A DNA stretch of 64,000 bases from Topomyia yanbarensis (GCF_030247195.1 NC_080671.1:185917725-185981724), one strand, 5' to 3'. Counted from the stretch's first letter, positions 32,841 to 47,116 are shown. A program made the numbers and translations. Notes: generated by a model from the letters alone, not told the origin.

Positions 32841-35266
32841 TTTTTAAAACACGGTATTTTCGGTATTAACCCTTTCATGCCCAACTTTTTTCTAGTGCAT
32901 GTAGGGTTTCAAAACTATTTTTTTTTTTTGAGAACGGTGAGGTCAAGAAACTCGAAAAGCTTTTTTTCATAAAGGTAGGTCCTTTCATGGCAGTGCCAGA
33001 AGCGGCTCAATTTTTACCTTCCAATGTTCACTACAATTCTCCTAGAATATTTACAATAGTCCAACTGCGTGGAAAACGTAGCCAAAAATAATCTAAATTC
33101 ATAAGTTTTATCAGTTTTCACTAATATGGCAACTTAACAAAGTTATATGAAAACTACAAGGGACAGCCCTATGGGGTTGCACGAACGGTAGACGTAGGAC
33201 TATACTACTTAATGTAAAATATTTATTTTCTTAGTATTTAGTGTGTGGGAAAAAACACCCGGACCGGCGAAGAAAAATCAAATTTTAGACAATATAATCA
33301 CATCTCATGTATAGAACAAGCTTTCTAGTTGCTCTCAAACAGATCATAAAAGTTCAAACACCCATGGATAACCCCAAGTTTGTCGATGTGTTTCGATGCC
33401 GCAGGATTGTACAATGGTTAATATTACGTCATGAAAACTCAATTCTTCCGTGACAATTTTTTTTGTCTGCAAAATGCCCTGTGTGTATGCAAAGCTCATG
33501 ATTTGTTGGGATATTAGCATTGATCGGAAAATGCTTTCCAACGCTGCGCATTGCATACATACAGGACATTTTGCAGGCCACCAGAAGCTGTTCATTTTAC
33601 CACCGCCACATGTTCATTTTACCCACTCGCTATAAACATGTCTCATTTTTGGACATGTTTAGAAATCAAGAATCATGTTTAAAAAATGTGTTTATGACGA
33701 AGTATTTTTACCAGATATGAACATGTCTAACAAGAAATATAAGGTGATTGTAATATCTCATTCACTTATTAGTTAGAAAATAATGACTTTGCTTAACGTG
33801 TTCATTTTACCGCCAGTTCCCCTACCTACCAACACATTCGCACCAAACATTGAACCCAAGCGTACAATGCGAAATGAGTCAACGCTGATGATGATGGGTA
33901 GAGCGAAAGAGACAACTAGTACCACCACGACACTATTAGCGCATTTCACCAAAATTCCACGCGGCCTTTCCCGATTGAAAGGAACGGCCGCGCTTAGCCC
34001 ATCTGTCATAATATCGTGATTTTGCATAGCGAAGGGCTGAATGATAACACATTTTGTTCCAAAAAACAGCCCTGCGTTATGCAACACTTTGTGCAGGTTG
34101 ATTATACCAGTTGCAAGTGGGGCCAAATTCACCAAGTTCCGTAAAATTTCTTTTAATTTACAGAATTGATAAAATTGTTTAGATTAGCTAAACTAATTAA
34201 TCAAATCCTGTTTTAAAAACTGTCCTTGCGTTTAAACCAAAATGGAAAGCTTATTACTACCACTACATTACTTAATTTCAAGCGCAAATAGCAAATACAT
34301 GTGCTAGTTAAACCAAAAATTTACTGGCAACATTACAGCGGCATTTAGGAAGCAGTTGGAGCGGTCGCCTGTTGGACGACACAGGATAGCGTCCCTCCAC
34401 AGCCAGTGTAACGGACTTCTAACTCAGCTACACTGGCTGTAAAAAACACAGCGCGGTGATCTGCTTCGCCAGCCGTTCAACAGGGAACTGAGCGTGTCTG
34501 GCCAAGTCCGTTCTTTAAATAGTCGATGATGACGTCATTCATAGAAGCGTTGCGCGCTAGGTACACCAATCCGTCGTACAGGGCTTGGGAAGCGCTGTCT
34601 TCTGTGTGTAGATTCGCGATATTTTGACAAGGTTGTATATTATTTAATTTTTTAATGCTATGATATCAAAAATCTTTGGGTTTACCTATTGGAATTTATT
34701 CTTAGTAGTATTTCGGGGCGATTTGCGCAAAAAAATTGAAAATTTATCGTGAGATGGCTGAATTATATGCGTTTAAAATTGGACCACTTTTCGTTACATA
34801 CCATTTTTGTAGAATTTGCAGAGTGCACCCCCATATTGAAAACAAAGACGTAGTCCTACGTCAAAATGTGCAAATCTGAAATATTCTGATTTCCTCGTTT
34901 TTACAGACTTTTCTAATGAAATATGCGTATGAAACATGACAGACTAAAGCCCTGACCATTTACATATATCCCATATAAAACTTTAATTACACATGCTCCC
35001 CGTGCCGCTGCCTGATGCCGCTAGTGCAACTAACAACTACGCTTGGAATACAACCTTTAGCATCATTTGCTACCAGCCGGTTTAATATTTTAATTTGTGC
35101 GAAAAGTTCCAAAGTTATAAGTTAAGCAACTCGGACGAAAAAAATCAGCAACGAAGCTTTATCGTTCACCGCGCTCAAACACACGGCTCGCATAGCGTAC
35201 GAATTTTTTCGTCAGAGTTGGTCAGCTTATGAATGTACAACTCGTTCGTTTCCATATTTCGTGTTC
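32841..35266. other. No supported gene; two hairpins
   Basis: Arms at about 33476-33504 and 33548-33577 (CTGCAAAATG...TATGCAA against its inverse) form an imperfect hairpin of about 29 bp. At 34403-34441, CAGCCAGTGTA pairs with TACACTGGCTG around a short loop. A palindromic GACGTAGTCCTACGTC lies at about 34847-34862. The minus frame at 33773-34135 has no recognisable domain. Confidence 0.35.
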
Positions 35267-36014
35267 AAGGGGTTATATATAAAGCTGGAACTCAAAAAAA
35301 TCCACAAAAAAAATTATTAAATATTCTGAAAGTACATACTTTTGAAAATATCTGTGCGAAATTTTATCCAGATCGGAGCACTAGATTCTAGATTACAGTC
35401 GTTTGCAGTGCGCTGGTTCTTTCACAAATGAAGTGAATACAAAAGTTTAAACGCAATTATCTCAGAATGAAGTTCTTCGAAAAGTACCGTTGCGGCGAAC
35501 GTGATATCTCAAAAAATATTTATCTGATTTTTAAAAGTTGTTTTTTTTTGTATTGTTTGTATTTACATTCTCGTGTACTTGAACGGTTACTTTTTCATCA
35601 AAGAATTTTCGATTCTTTGCAATAATTTTTGTTTAAAATTTTGAGCACCACAAAACTCAATTTTTTGGTTAACATGTTTTTCTTGTAAGAAAAAAAAAAT
35701 TATTGGGAAACCGATCCGTTCAAGTACACCACAACAAGTTTTTCTTCAATAATCTTTTTAGTTTTTGGATTTCAGATGAGTGGTTCGGGTTGGAGAGCGT
35801 TCACCGCAAACCTGTGCAAAAAACACGCTTTGGGTGATGCACCATAACTCTGACAACCTTGAATATTTTTTTAATTCAACTTGTTCTTTTTTCTATCTTC
35901 GATAGTGCTACCAACGAACTGTCTTTCTCTTTTTTAAATAAAGTTTGCATGAAACACTTAAAAAAATCACGAACTTAGATCACTTTTTCGCCACAACTTT
36001 GTATATAACCCCTT
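35267..36014. mobile_element. MITE with AAGGGGTTATATA termini
   Basis: The left end AAGGGGTTATATATAAAG is matched in inverse at 35997-36014 (reverse complement AAGGGGTTATATACAAAG). The 748 bp between are AT-rich and non-coding. The target duplication is not clear. Confidence 0.5.
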
Positions 36015-37642
36015 AAATATGCGATGCACTTCACTTCCCTAAGTAATTATCCTTATTGTTAAAGATTCAAACCAAAAAGGCGCATAGAGATACATAATTC
36101 CTTATATATGTATTAACGAATACAAAAGATTGTTTATATGACTCGAAATTGGAACTTCCGCTGAAAAGGAAAATCTATTGAAAATGCACCAATTCCAGTT
36201 TGTGTATCTCCCAGAAAATATTATCACTACTACTCCAAACAGTTTGGATGCACATCTAAATGAATAATTCAGATTTTTAGTTGATGATTTGCAATGTACA
36301 CGAAACAAAAAAAATCCCACAATCGTGAATAACGTGTCAAGAATTCAGGAACACTCACGTTTTTTTACGTCACGAAAACAGGACCGTGCACAAAAACCAT
36401 GTATTTTATATTTGTGTTTAATTTTTATTCCATAACACAACCATAATGTTTTATTTGTGGTTCTATTTTTTACGAACTTCAGTCACCGTTTCCGCTATGT
36501 CATTACCAAATCGTTTTTCCGTATGTGTTCACAACTTTATGAATACGACGACGTTTCATGTCTAACTAACGGTCACCAAAACAAATGAAGTAATTGATCC
36601 GGAAGTTGTATCCCTACATTACCACAAGTTCTATCGTCAGCAAATGCAACGAATGTTTCCGACTTCTGCAACAAGGACACTAGTATTCCTGCGCTCTTCC
36701 GTTCGCACACCGTCTCGGATTTTAGAAAACAGCACTGGTTTGCCTCATGGTATACATTTATTTATAACTTTCCATTAGCGAAACCATTAGCCCGGATGTT
36801 TATTACTCATGCACGTGTTTCGTCATTTGCCACACCACTGACCGAGATCGCGAATCCATGTGAGAATTGCACTTTGAAGCCAGAAAAGGATATACTGGAT
36901 CTGGTAGCGTTTGCCATACACTAGCTGTTTTCCGGTTCACTTGCTAGCGATGGTGCGATCCAATTTTCCGCAAAATTCCATTAGCGCTGCCTTCTCCACT
37001 GAATGTGCACGAGACGATGGAGTCGCACGGTGATTGATCACATTTTTCTATCACACGCAAGTTGCCACACTTCATCCACTCTAACAATATTCATCATCCA
37101 GTAAATTGGTTTTCAATTTTCGCTTCTCACGTTTAATCCTTGATCAATGGCATTCAGCTGCTAATCCTTTAGTTTAATCCTACGGTAATCCCCAAATATC
37201 AGCTGGAACCAGCTTCATCACCAGTCAGCCAGTCAGTGTTCAACTGGACTTCAGTTTATAGGACCTATTTACACAAGCACCGAGTAGAGTAGCACCGAAA
37301 AAACTTTTGCATCCACCCGAAAAGACCGCCCGCGAACAACTGACAGGTTTTGCGCTGGAAGCTGCAGGAATGCTGGATGCAGGCGCGAGAGTTCATCGCT
37401 ATTCATCTTGTGTTCACCAGGCGGGTACTCAACTTGCATGCAATGCACGACTGATTTTGGAAGCATGGAGATGGAGGAATTGGTTGATTGTGGTATTGTA
37501 GAGGAAAGGTTCACTTTAATCTGAACAGCCGTCAATCTAATGCAGCATATTTGAAAATATTGAAATTCTTTCCACCTGCGGGTGTTCTAAATGAAATGAA
37601 GCGGTTGATATTGAATCAAACTCGTTCCGTATAGTATACACT
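36015..37642. other. No supported gene
   Basis: Bases 36800-37500 are GC-richer than the surroundings, and TCAGTG/TCAGTT initiator-like motifs lie at about 37233-37256. A promoter or 5' exon of a host gene is conceivable, but no coding frame of known family follows. Confidence 0.3.
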
Positions 37643-38158
37643 CAGGTTTTTTTTTACGCGGGGGATACGAGCCGCGTAAATGAAAACCGCGTAAATGAAA
37701 ACCGCGTAAATGAAAACCGCGTAAATGAAAACCGCGTAAATTTCAAAATCCGCGTAAATGAAAACCGCGTAAATTTCAAAATCCGCGTAAATGAAAACCG
37801 CGTAAATTTCAAAATCCGCGTAAATGAAAACCGCGTAAATTTCAAAATCCGCGTAAATGAAAACCGCGTAAATTTCAAAATCCGCGTAAATGAAGACCAC
37901 TTAAATTAAAGAATCCGCGATAAAGGGAACCTCATTGATGGATACCGCGTAAATTCCAAAATCCGCGTAAATGAAATCCGCGTAAATTTCAAAAACCGCG
38001 TAAATGAAAACCGCGTAAATTTCAAAATCCGCGTAAATGAAAACCGCGTAAGTTTCAAAATCCGCGTAAATGAAAACCGCGTAAATTTCAAAATCCGCGT
38101 AAAAAAAACCGCGTAAAAAAATACCGCGCAAAAAAAAACCGCGTAAAAAAAAACTTGG
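37643..38158. repeat. CGCGTAAAT minisatellite with inverted ends
   Basis: Units of 15 bp (CGCGTAAATGAAAAC) and 18 bp (CGCGTAAATTTCAAAATC) alternate to give a 33-bp higher-order period, with roughly 30 CGCG sites in about 500 bp. The array starts CAGGTTTTTTTTTACGCGG and ends CCGCGTAAAAAAAAACTTG, so its outer ends are inverted copies of one another and of the unit. The minus-strand frames with repeated FIYADFEIYAV are by-products. Confidence 0.75.
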
Positions 38159-38958
38159 TTGTACTGAGAAATCTATAACGGCTCTAAGGGTTGAAATTGT
38201 ATTTGTTGGAAAACGTACACAAAAGTCTTCTTTTTCAAAATTATGTTTTTATAGCGAAATATGAATTATATACCCTATTTAAACGATAATTTTTTTCTGT
38301 GTGGATGATAATTAATATCGATCAGATTTTCAGATAAGTCAAAAGCAGAGAGAAACTAAAATTTACTAGTTTTGATCTTTGTCTTGATAACACCAAACCT
38401 GCTGCTATTTATCCAATCACGAAGGTACAGGACGGTGCACAGTAGGCCAATAATACAAAAAGAATATTTTGACGAAAGCGTATTGCTATCTGTCGAATTT
38501 ATCGTTATGGATATATATTTTAAAGTTTCGAATTTTTCAAGTATACACATTGCCGATTGCAAAGGGTGGGTATTGTGATGAATCGGTTTTCCGTGCATCG
38601 TTAAATACGCGGAAAAGCTATTCATCACAATTGCAACTAAACAATTAGCCGATTTTTTGATTTTATGTTGATATTTGGGCGAACTAAGTTTTTGCTGAAA
38701 ACAATAATCTAGCGCTGTTGTTTTGATGGTGTCAGTCTTAATCTGGACACGAACGTTTGAGCCTAGCACAACGAAATGGTCAAGAGGACTTTAAGGACTC
38801 AGCCAGCACTACAAAAATCTTCATACTTGTTTCACATTTAGGTTGGCATCTCAAAAGATGAAAAATAATTATTATATTGCATATTACAAAGTTTTTGTTA
38901 ATAATTGAAATTTTACGATAGAATCAACAAGCAAGATTTTGTTAAATATATATGTTAA
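38159..38958. other. No supported gene
   Basis: AT-rich DNA with no recognisable protein. A minus frame (38356-38769) has no known domain. Confidence 0.35.
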
Positions 38959-40745
<1,787 letters not shown>

Positions 40746-41740
40746 TGCTGGTGCAGCTTCTCAGAAAGAAATTGAATCAAAAGCCCCCTAATATCTAAGA
40801 AAACTGATGCCATCTGCTCTTTGCTAGCATTTGAATTTCTGTTGAGAGCAACGCAAGGCAATCGTTCGTCCCTTTTCGTCCCAGTATGACATTTGTTTCA
40901 ACCCACTTTTCAAGGCGAAACAAGATCATTTTCGTGAACAACTTTCGCATACAGGACAGCATTGCAATCGGTCGATACGAGTTGTGGTCGGAGGCTAGTT
41001 TTCCTGCTTTTGGATGCCGATGACCTTCACTTGCCTCCAGTCATGAGGGACAATGTTATCCTCAAGAAACTTTTTTAAATAAATTCAACAAACGTCTCTT
41101 GGTAGATTCTGGTACATTCTTTAACAAGTTGGATTTGATTCTGTCTGGCGAATATCCAACAGTTTGAATATTCCACGCTCTCGTTATTACTATTTCGGGT
41201 TCGTAAGCGTCGGGCCGTGCCTCATAGAGTACTTATCGATGTTTCTCTTGTTAGCCCATCATCGAACCCGCGCCAGTAGCTTTCATAAAACTCTTCATGC
41301 GACATTTTCCGTGTACACGTCTGAGCACTCTTTGTCCCACCATGGGTTGGGAGGACGCCCGCGAGAGTTCGCGTCTGGTACGCGTTTAGTCTGAGCTTGA
41401 ATCGTGGTATCGTGAATCAAGCCAGCCAGGAACCCATCCTCGACCTCCGGAGGAGGCCTTGGCCGGGCTCGATTTTGTCGGATATCGCGGACGCGTAGCT
41501 CTTCCAATCAATATATCGCGAGAGGTCATACGAAACATTGATTGCATTCGGTGGCCCTGAACCGTTAGCAATATTAATTACGAATGGCAGATGGTCGCTG
41601 CCGTGGGGTCAGAGACTACTATCCACATGCAATCTAACCGCAGCGATGTCAACCAGAGGGACAGGTCTAAGGCGCACGGACGCGCTGGAGGGGCCGGGAG
41701 CCGCGTCATTTCACCTGTGTTCATTAGACTGCCCTAGAAA
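40746..41740 (-). pseudogene. I-like non-LTR pol fragment (daughter copy)
   Basis: On the minus strand, from 41740 down: LDLSLW...SLRLDC (endonuclease C-terminal part), then PPPEVEDGFLAGLIHDT, QAQTKRVPDANSRGRPP, NPWWDKECSDVYTE (41295-41507), and then RT sequence FLEDNIVPHDWRQVKVIGIQ and DHNSYRPIAMLSCMRKLF to LDIRGLLIQFLSEKLHQQ near 40746. This is the standard endonuclease-to-RT linker and RT domains 0-3 of I/Jockey-type ORF2. It carries frameshifts and is truncated at the BEL junction. Confidence 0.7.
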
Positions 41741-42248
41741 ATAATGAATTGTTGAAAATTCAATCGGCCCACCCCTGAGTCGATTTCTAGTCCAACCAGA
41801 AGTACTTGCTCCAAATTTGAAGCAAATCGGACAAGTCTAGCTACCGGACCAACGTGCCCGATGTATGGGAGTTTTCGACAGTTTACATGGAGAAAACCCA
41901 CTAGCGCGCATTTTCGCTGCTAGGTGGCACTGTATGCATCGCACTATCACTGTAAGTAAAAACAAGGAAGATAATTTAATTGTCTACAATTTTGTCGAAG
42001 ACTGCTAGTCAATCCGGCTTTGTTAAAAGAAGTTATTAAACTTTTAACGAAGTGATGTCTGAGTCAGTTTTGCATGGGGCCTAGCGGTGCATGGTTGTGT
42101 ATCGGTACTCGATTCCCACCAACTATTAATTTTTGTGAGTTAATGGTTAGATTTAGCTGAATAGTATGTTCAGAAGAATGTTATGTTCAGAAGAACTAGA
42201 TTCATGGTCATATTGAAGTTTTCGCAAAGCTCATGGATTGAGGTAGAT
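41741..42248 (-). repeat. Non-coding insert, daughter copy
   Basis: This is the inverse copy of 44391-44912. In the source arm it splits I-like endonuclease sequence. It includes GGACCAACGTGCCCGATGTA and GCTAGGTGGCACTGTATGC and has no ORF of interest. Confidence 0.6.
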
Positions 42249-42270
42249 ATATATATATATATATATATAT
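42249..42270. repeat. Short (AT)n at inner duplication edge
   Basis: About 11 AT steps lie directly after the last base of the daughter copy at 42248. The source arm has no such tract at the equivalent point (44390). Confidence 0.9.
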
Positions 42271-42862
42271 GCAGTATGCAGTTTTGGACAAAACAAATAC
42301 CGAACTTTATTAAAAAGCATCAGTAAACTTCATCGTTCGTGAACCGAACTATATAGTTATATTGGCCATAAACTCTTTAACGACTTTAACACACAAAGAA
42401 ATTTATTGTGAAACGTGCATTTTTTCGCAACTTTTTTCTCTTGTTTCATTTGTCAAACTGTCAAAAACAAGCGGAAAAGATTGCGTTTCGCAACAAAAGT
42501 GTTGTACAATTGTTTCTATCATCACCAAGCTAATATCACATAAAATTCATTCGTTTTCAAGCGCTCGATCGAGACACAAGTGTTTTGTTTTCAGTCCGTG
42601 CAGTGTATAGCGGCAAAGAATAGTGCAAATGCACGTTCAAGGTTATCGTGCGCATCCACCGCCTCGTCGAGGTTTCAGTTTTTCTCTTCTTTTGTGTTTC
42701 TGTTTCTGAGTACCGCTATCTGGCCAGTGACCAGTGAAGCAGAGTTTTTCTAGTAAGCCGTCTGGATACCGTTACACCATACAAGTTAAGTACCGTTTTT
42801 ATTCACATTTCTCTTTCTTGGTTCTCATACTAACGTGCACTGGACAATATGTTCATGGAAAA

Positions 42863-43916
42863 ATGACTTCCCTTGAAGGTGGTTCATCTCAAGATGAGAT
42901 GGATGTCACAACAAAATCTGCCCTCGGCTCAAAGTACATCCAAGCTTGGCCACCGGACCCTTCGTGATCTTCTTTCGGACCAAAGACAAAAAGTGTTAGA
43001 ATCTATTGCAGATTTTTCGAGTTCTGACAGACCGATAATCAGCCGTGACAGGAATATCGAAAAATCGCTCTGATAAGCTTCGGGTGGTGGTAAACAATTT
43101 AAATCAGACAAATGATATTGCTGGCCAAGGGCCCTTTACGAAGGAGTACAGGGTGTATATTCCAGTAAACAGGGTTGAAGTCTGTGGGGTAGTCTCCGAT
43201 TCAAGTATGTGTTGCAAGGACCTGTTGAAACATGGGACTGGATGTTTTAAAGACTCCATGCTCCACTCCATTCATACTTCAACTCAGACTCTTATCGAGT
43301 GACCTTCGCTGGTTCTGCTCTACCTAACTACCTCCTGTTTGACAAAGTTCGTATACTTGTTCGGCTCTTTGTGCCGCGGGTCATGAATTGTACTAATGGC
43401 AAACAACTGGGACACACAGCCACTCATTGTAGCAATAAGGCTCGTAGTGGGAAATGCAGTGGGAATCATGCGGATGATTCCTGTGGAAGGGATGATAACA
43501 CTGATACTGACTTGTCTGCTGACGAAGGCGACCGTGATGGAGCCCAGGAAGGAACATCTACTGCTGTGCCTAGAAGCAATAGAAAAAGGTGGAACATTTC
43601 CTCTTCCAAGCTTCGTTGTAAAGGTCAAAAGGTGTCTTCTCAAGGTCCCCCAAAAATAACTTCTCGAGGAAGTACTGATGCAGAACCGAAGCAAGTCGCT
43701 CCCGGTCTCAGTAACCTGAGCTCAGAAAAGCAGTTTCCAGCACATCTAGGAACATCAAAAACCCCAAACGTTCCTATATCTCAGCCAGAGAAAGAAAACA
43801 GCGCTGGCTTAATAAGTTTCTCTGACATTGTGGACCGTATTGTTACAGCTTTAAATATTTCTGATCCCCTTAAAAGCATCTTGATAAGCTTTCTCCCCGC
43901 AGTAAAACATTCTTGA
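42863..43916 (+). pseudogene. I-like ORF1 (Gag-like), frameshifted
   Basis: The start is ATG 42863 (MTSLEGGSSQDEMDVTT). Frame shifts near 42965 and 43070 lead to RVEVCGVVSDS and then FAGSALPNYLLFDKVRI, LFVPRVMNCTN, GHTATHC and NHADDSC. This is the typical core and zinc-knuckle region of I/Jockey-type ORF1. In the first knuckle the second Cys is Gly (CTNGKQLGHTATHC). In the second, the first Cys is Ser (SGKCSGNHADDSC). A long polar Ser/Lys-rich C-terminus ends at the stop at 43916. The protein would coat element RNA. This copy is inactive. Confidence 0.65.
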
Positions 43917-43952
43917 TGCAGTTCATTGTGAAATTGCCCCTCCTTTCAGCGA

Positions 43953-44436
43953 TTGTATCCTTCGATGGCTAATTCATCGAACGAGGTCACGGATTTAATC
44001 ACTGTTGTACGGTGGAATTGCGGAAGCATTATCCCGAAAATCGATTCTTTTAAAATCCTACAAAATAACGTGAAATGCCATGCATTTGCACTATGTGAAA
44101 CCTGGCTTACTTCAGAAATAGACCTACACGTCAACGGTTTTAATATTATTCGCTTGGATCGAGATGGCTCTTACGGAGGAGTACTTTGGGAGATAAAAAG
44201 TGCCAATCTTTCAATCGATTCAATTAAAAGCAAAGACCTTTTGCATTGCTTCCACCTATATTCCCCTTAGAACCTTAGGTAGCCACCAACGGCTTGGCGA
44301 TGTTGCGGAACTCCTCCCCGCACCGAGGCTAGCTTTAGGTGATTTTAACTCCCACGGCACGGCATTGGATTGTCTTCATGACGATAATCGATCTACCTCA
44401 ATCCATGAGCTTTGCGAAAACTTCAATATGACCATG
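43953..44436 (+). pseudogene. I-like ORF2 endonuclease N-terminal half
   Basis: From MANSSNEVTD (about 43965), VVRWNCGSIIPKIDSFK, then HAFALCETWLTSEI, FNIIRLDRDGSYGGVL and, after a shift, LPAPRLALGDFNSHGTALDC. These are the N-x-x-S/R, E-T-W and GDFN(S/A)H motifs of the apurinic-like endonuclease that nicks target DNA. The frame is broken at about 44220 and then by the insert at 44437. Confidence 0.7.
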
Positions 44437-44912
44437 TACCTAGTTCTTCTGAACATAACATTCTTCTGAACATACTATTCAGCTAAATCTAACCATTAAC
44501 TCACAAAAATTAATAGTTGGTGGGAATCGAGTACCGATACACAACCATGCACCGCTAGGCCCCATACAAAACTGACTCAGACATCACTTCGTTAAAAGTT
44601 TAATAACTTCTTTTAACAAAGCCGGATTGACTAGCAGTCTTCGACAAAATTGTAGACAATTAAATTATCTTCCTTGTTTTTACTTACAGTGATAGTGCGA
44701 TGTATACAGTGCCACCTAGCAGCGAAAATGCGCGCTAGTGGGTTTTCTCCATGTAAACTGTCGAAAACTCCCATACATCGGGCACGTTGGTCCGGTAGCT
44801 AGACTTGTCCGATTTGCTTCAAATTTGGAGCAAGTACTTCTGGTTGGACTAGAAATCGACTCAGGGGTGGGCCGATTGAATTTTCAACAATTCATTATTT
44901 TCTAGGGCAGTC
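44437..44912 (+). repeat. ~476-bp non-coding insert in endonuclease
   Basis: I-like homology stops after CTTCAATATGACCATG at 44436 and resumes at about 44913 with GAACACAGGTGAAATGACG. The intervening sequence is non-coding, with GACTAGCAGTCTTCGACAAA and TGGTCCGGTAGCTAGACTTG. It is copied into the daughter arm, so it was already present before the duplication. Confidence 0.55.
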
Positions 44913-45905
44913 TAATGAACACAGGTGAAATGACGCGGCTCCCGGCCCCTCCAGCGCGTCCGAGCACCTTAGACCTGTCCCTCTGGTTGACATCGCTGCG
45001 GTTAGATTGCATATGGATAGTAGTCTCTGACCCCACGGCAGCGACCATCTGCCATTCGTAATTAATATTGCTAACGGTTCAGGGCCACCGAATGCAATCA
45101 ATGTTTCGTATGACCTCTCACGATATATTGATTGGAAGAGCTACGCGTCCGCGATATCCGACAAAATCGAGCCCGGTCAAGGCCTCCTCCGGAGGTCGAG
45201 AACGGGTTCCTGGCTGGCTTGATTCACGATACCACGATTCAAGCTCAGACTAAACGCGTACCAGACGCGAACTCTCGCGGGCGTCCTCCCAACCCATGGT
45301 GGGACAAAGAGTGCTCAGACGTGTACACGGAGAAGGTCGCATGAAGAGTTTTTTGAAAGCTACTGGCGCGGGTTCGATGATTGGCTAACAAGAGAAACAT
45401 CGATAAGTACTCTATGAGGCACGGCCCGACGCTTACGAACCCGAAATAGTAATAACGAGAGCGTGGAATATTCAAACTGTTGGATATTCGCCAAACAGAA
45501 TCAAATCCAACTTGTTAAAGAATGTACCAGAATCTACCAAGAGACGTTTGTTGAATTTATTTAAAAAAGTTTCTTGAGGATAACATTGTCCCTCATGACT
45601 GGAGGCAAGTGAAGGTCATCGGCATCCAAAAGCAGGAAAACTAGTCTCCGACCACAACTCGTATCGACCGATTGCAATGCTGTCCTGTATGCGAAAGTTG
45701 TTCACGAAAATGATCTTGTTTCGCCTTGAAAAGTGGGTTGAAACAAATGTCATACTGGGACGAAAAGGGACGAACGATTGCCTTGCGTTGCTCTCAACAG
45801 AAATTCAAATGCTAGCAAAGAGCAGATGGCATCAGTTTTCTTAGATATTAGGGGGCTTTTGATTCAATTTCTTTCTGAGAAGCTGCACCAGCAATTGGGG
45901 ATGTC
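44913..45905 (+). pseudogene. I-like ORF2 endonuclease end and RT start
   Basis: Endonuclease C-terminal sequence (LDLSLWLTSLRLDC, then a shift) is followed by the linker PPPEVENGFLAGLIHDT and NPWWDKECSDVYTE (45132-45344). RT follows: FLEDNIVPHDWRQVKVIGIQ, then after a shift SYRPIAMLSCMRKLF and EQMASVFLDIRGLLIQFL. The VFLDI motif is the RT block with the first catalytic Asp. Coding sequence stops at the BEL junction after LHQQ (about 45900). Confidence 0.7.
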
Positions 45906-46530
45906 ACATTAGGTATATGAAACAGAAGTGCCAACAAAGGATCAATTTTCTCCGTACAATAACCGGAACATGTTGGGTTGCCCACCCAGGAGACCTGATC
46001 AGGCTGTACCAAACAACGATATTGTCAGTGATGGAGTAGGGGAGTTTTTGTTTCCGCTCCGCTGCGAACGTACATTTCAGCTAACTAGAGCGAATCCAAT
46101 ATTGTTGTTTGCGTATTGCTTTGGTTTGCATACGAAGGTTGCGAGGGAGAATGCCGGGTGCAACAAAATCTCGTTCTGTAAACGTACAGACTTTTGTTCG
46201 ACCATGGACACGAGCAACTCCATACTCGTCTAGGAAGGTGAAGGTGATCTGATCGATATAGACTTCCGACTGCACTTGGCACTTTTGTTGCACCTGTGAT
46301 CCAAAGACACGACGTCTCGTAGAGTGCTCCAAGGTGTCGACGTACCGGAAAACGAAAGTCGTGCTGCTCAGAAGAGTGGTCCATCTCGCGGGCTTGGTAT
46401 TCTCGCGGGCTTATAACAGGATCCATAATTGTGGCATGAATAAGTAGATGTATTGTCGGTGTGTTGTCGGTTTTTCGAAGCTAGGAATCGGAAGTTGGAA
46501 TCGTTGTGTCCAAGAACTTCTGGTCCCCAG
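45906..46530 (-). pseudogene. BEL/Pao pol, integrase N-terminal region
   Basis: On the minus strand, 46332-46081 reads STRRRVFGSQVQQKCQVQSE..., FLDEYGVARVHGRTKVCTF and GILPRNLRMQTKAI and stops at 46081. This is the conserved region before the integrase zinc-binding domain of BEL/Pao pol. The catalytic integrase core is not present; sequence to 45906 is not recognisable. The upstream side is interrupted by the LTR element insertion at 46531. Confidence 0.65.
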
Positions 46531-47099
46531 TGTCGTGAATTTTGCCAGGCTAATGAGCGCTCTCCATTGAGCCGTCCATACGCGGTAAACTTGATCGGGT
46601 GAATGAAGAACGACGCTGAAATTCTTTCGCTAATCCACACACATCGGACAGTCTCACACGCATACATGGGTAAGCTATTATCCCGATGCTAGTTTCGGAT
46701 TCTTGCACTCACAGAATATTGCTCTCGCTCAATCTACCGCGATTATTATACGCATACATGCACTCACAGGTAGGAAGGTGAGCGAAAGGTAGATTGTGAA
46801 CTCGGATGTTACTTTCTCGAAGCACGCTGTGGACCTTTTCGTACCCGTTCGCTTGATGTGATTTTTTAACGCATACATACACTCGTAGGTATAAAGCAAG
46901 CGGCGATACATTTGGCGGTATTAGTGCTCGTATTAGTTTTTGCTCGTTTCAAAGTCGTATAGAATATGCAATACGAGGGCAAATGCACATACAGAAGGGA
47001 AATGAAATGCCCATATTCACCAAACTTCTTATTAAATATAAAACTACGCCAACACGTAATGCGTTTTGCTTTATGTACATCCAGGCTTTATTCCCCACA
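46531..47099 (-). repeat. 3' LTR of LARD-like element
   Basis: 569 bp. On the minus strand it starts TGTGGGGAATAAAGCC and ends CACGACA. AATAAA near its start could act as a polyadenylation signal. It looks identical to the two other LTRs. Confidence 0.85.
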
Positions 47100-47116
47100 T
47101 TCTTCCTCTTCTCTAC
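47100..47116 (-). promoter_or_regulatory. Polypurine tract next to 3' LTR
   Basis: The minus strand reads AGTAGAGAAGAGGAAGAA immediately before the LTR's TG. A purine run here primes plus-strand DNA synthesis in LTR elements, and it fixes the element's orientation. The same tract recurs at 50179-50195. Confidence 0.7.

Larger units (their letters stand above)
42590..45905 (+). mobile_element. I-like non-LTR retrotransposon, 3' truncated
   Basis: The order is a leader (about 42590-42862), ORF1 (42863-43916), the ORF2 endonuclease start (43953-44436), an insert (44437-44912), then the rest of the endonuclease and RT domains up to 45905, where BEL sequence begins on the opposite strand. The 3' half (rest of RT, RNase H, tail) is missing. 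A separate 5'-truncated copy of the same type of element lies at 59938-60613. Its 5' start is approximate. Confidence 0.7.
44391..46530. repeat. Source arm of inverted duplication, part 1
   Basis: This is the reverse complement of 40109-42248. The inner breakpoint is exact: 44391 pairs with 42248 and homology stops at 44390. I-like sequence continues through the breakpoint here, so this arm is the original and the left one the copy. Confidence 0.85.

Noticed and set aside
33773..34135. 120-codon minus-strand ORF with hydrophobic stretch
   Set aside because: The overlapping plus-strand frame is equally open; no domain or conservation evidence.
37616..38131. Repeat array considered as a CRISPR array
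   Set aside because: Units are contiguous 15- and 18-bp tandem repeats with no unique spacers, and the context is a eukaryotic genome.
45928..46233. 101-codon plus-strand ORF, identical at 40406-40711 (minus)
   Set aside because: Antisense to BEL integrase-region sequence; identity between arms reflects the recent duplication, not selection.
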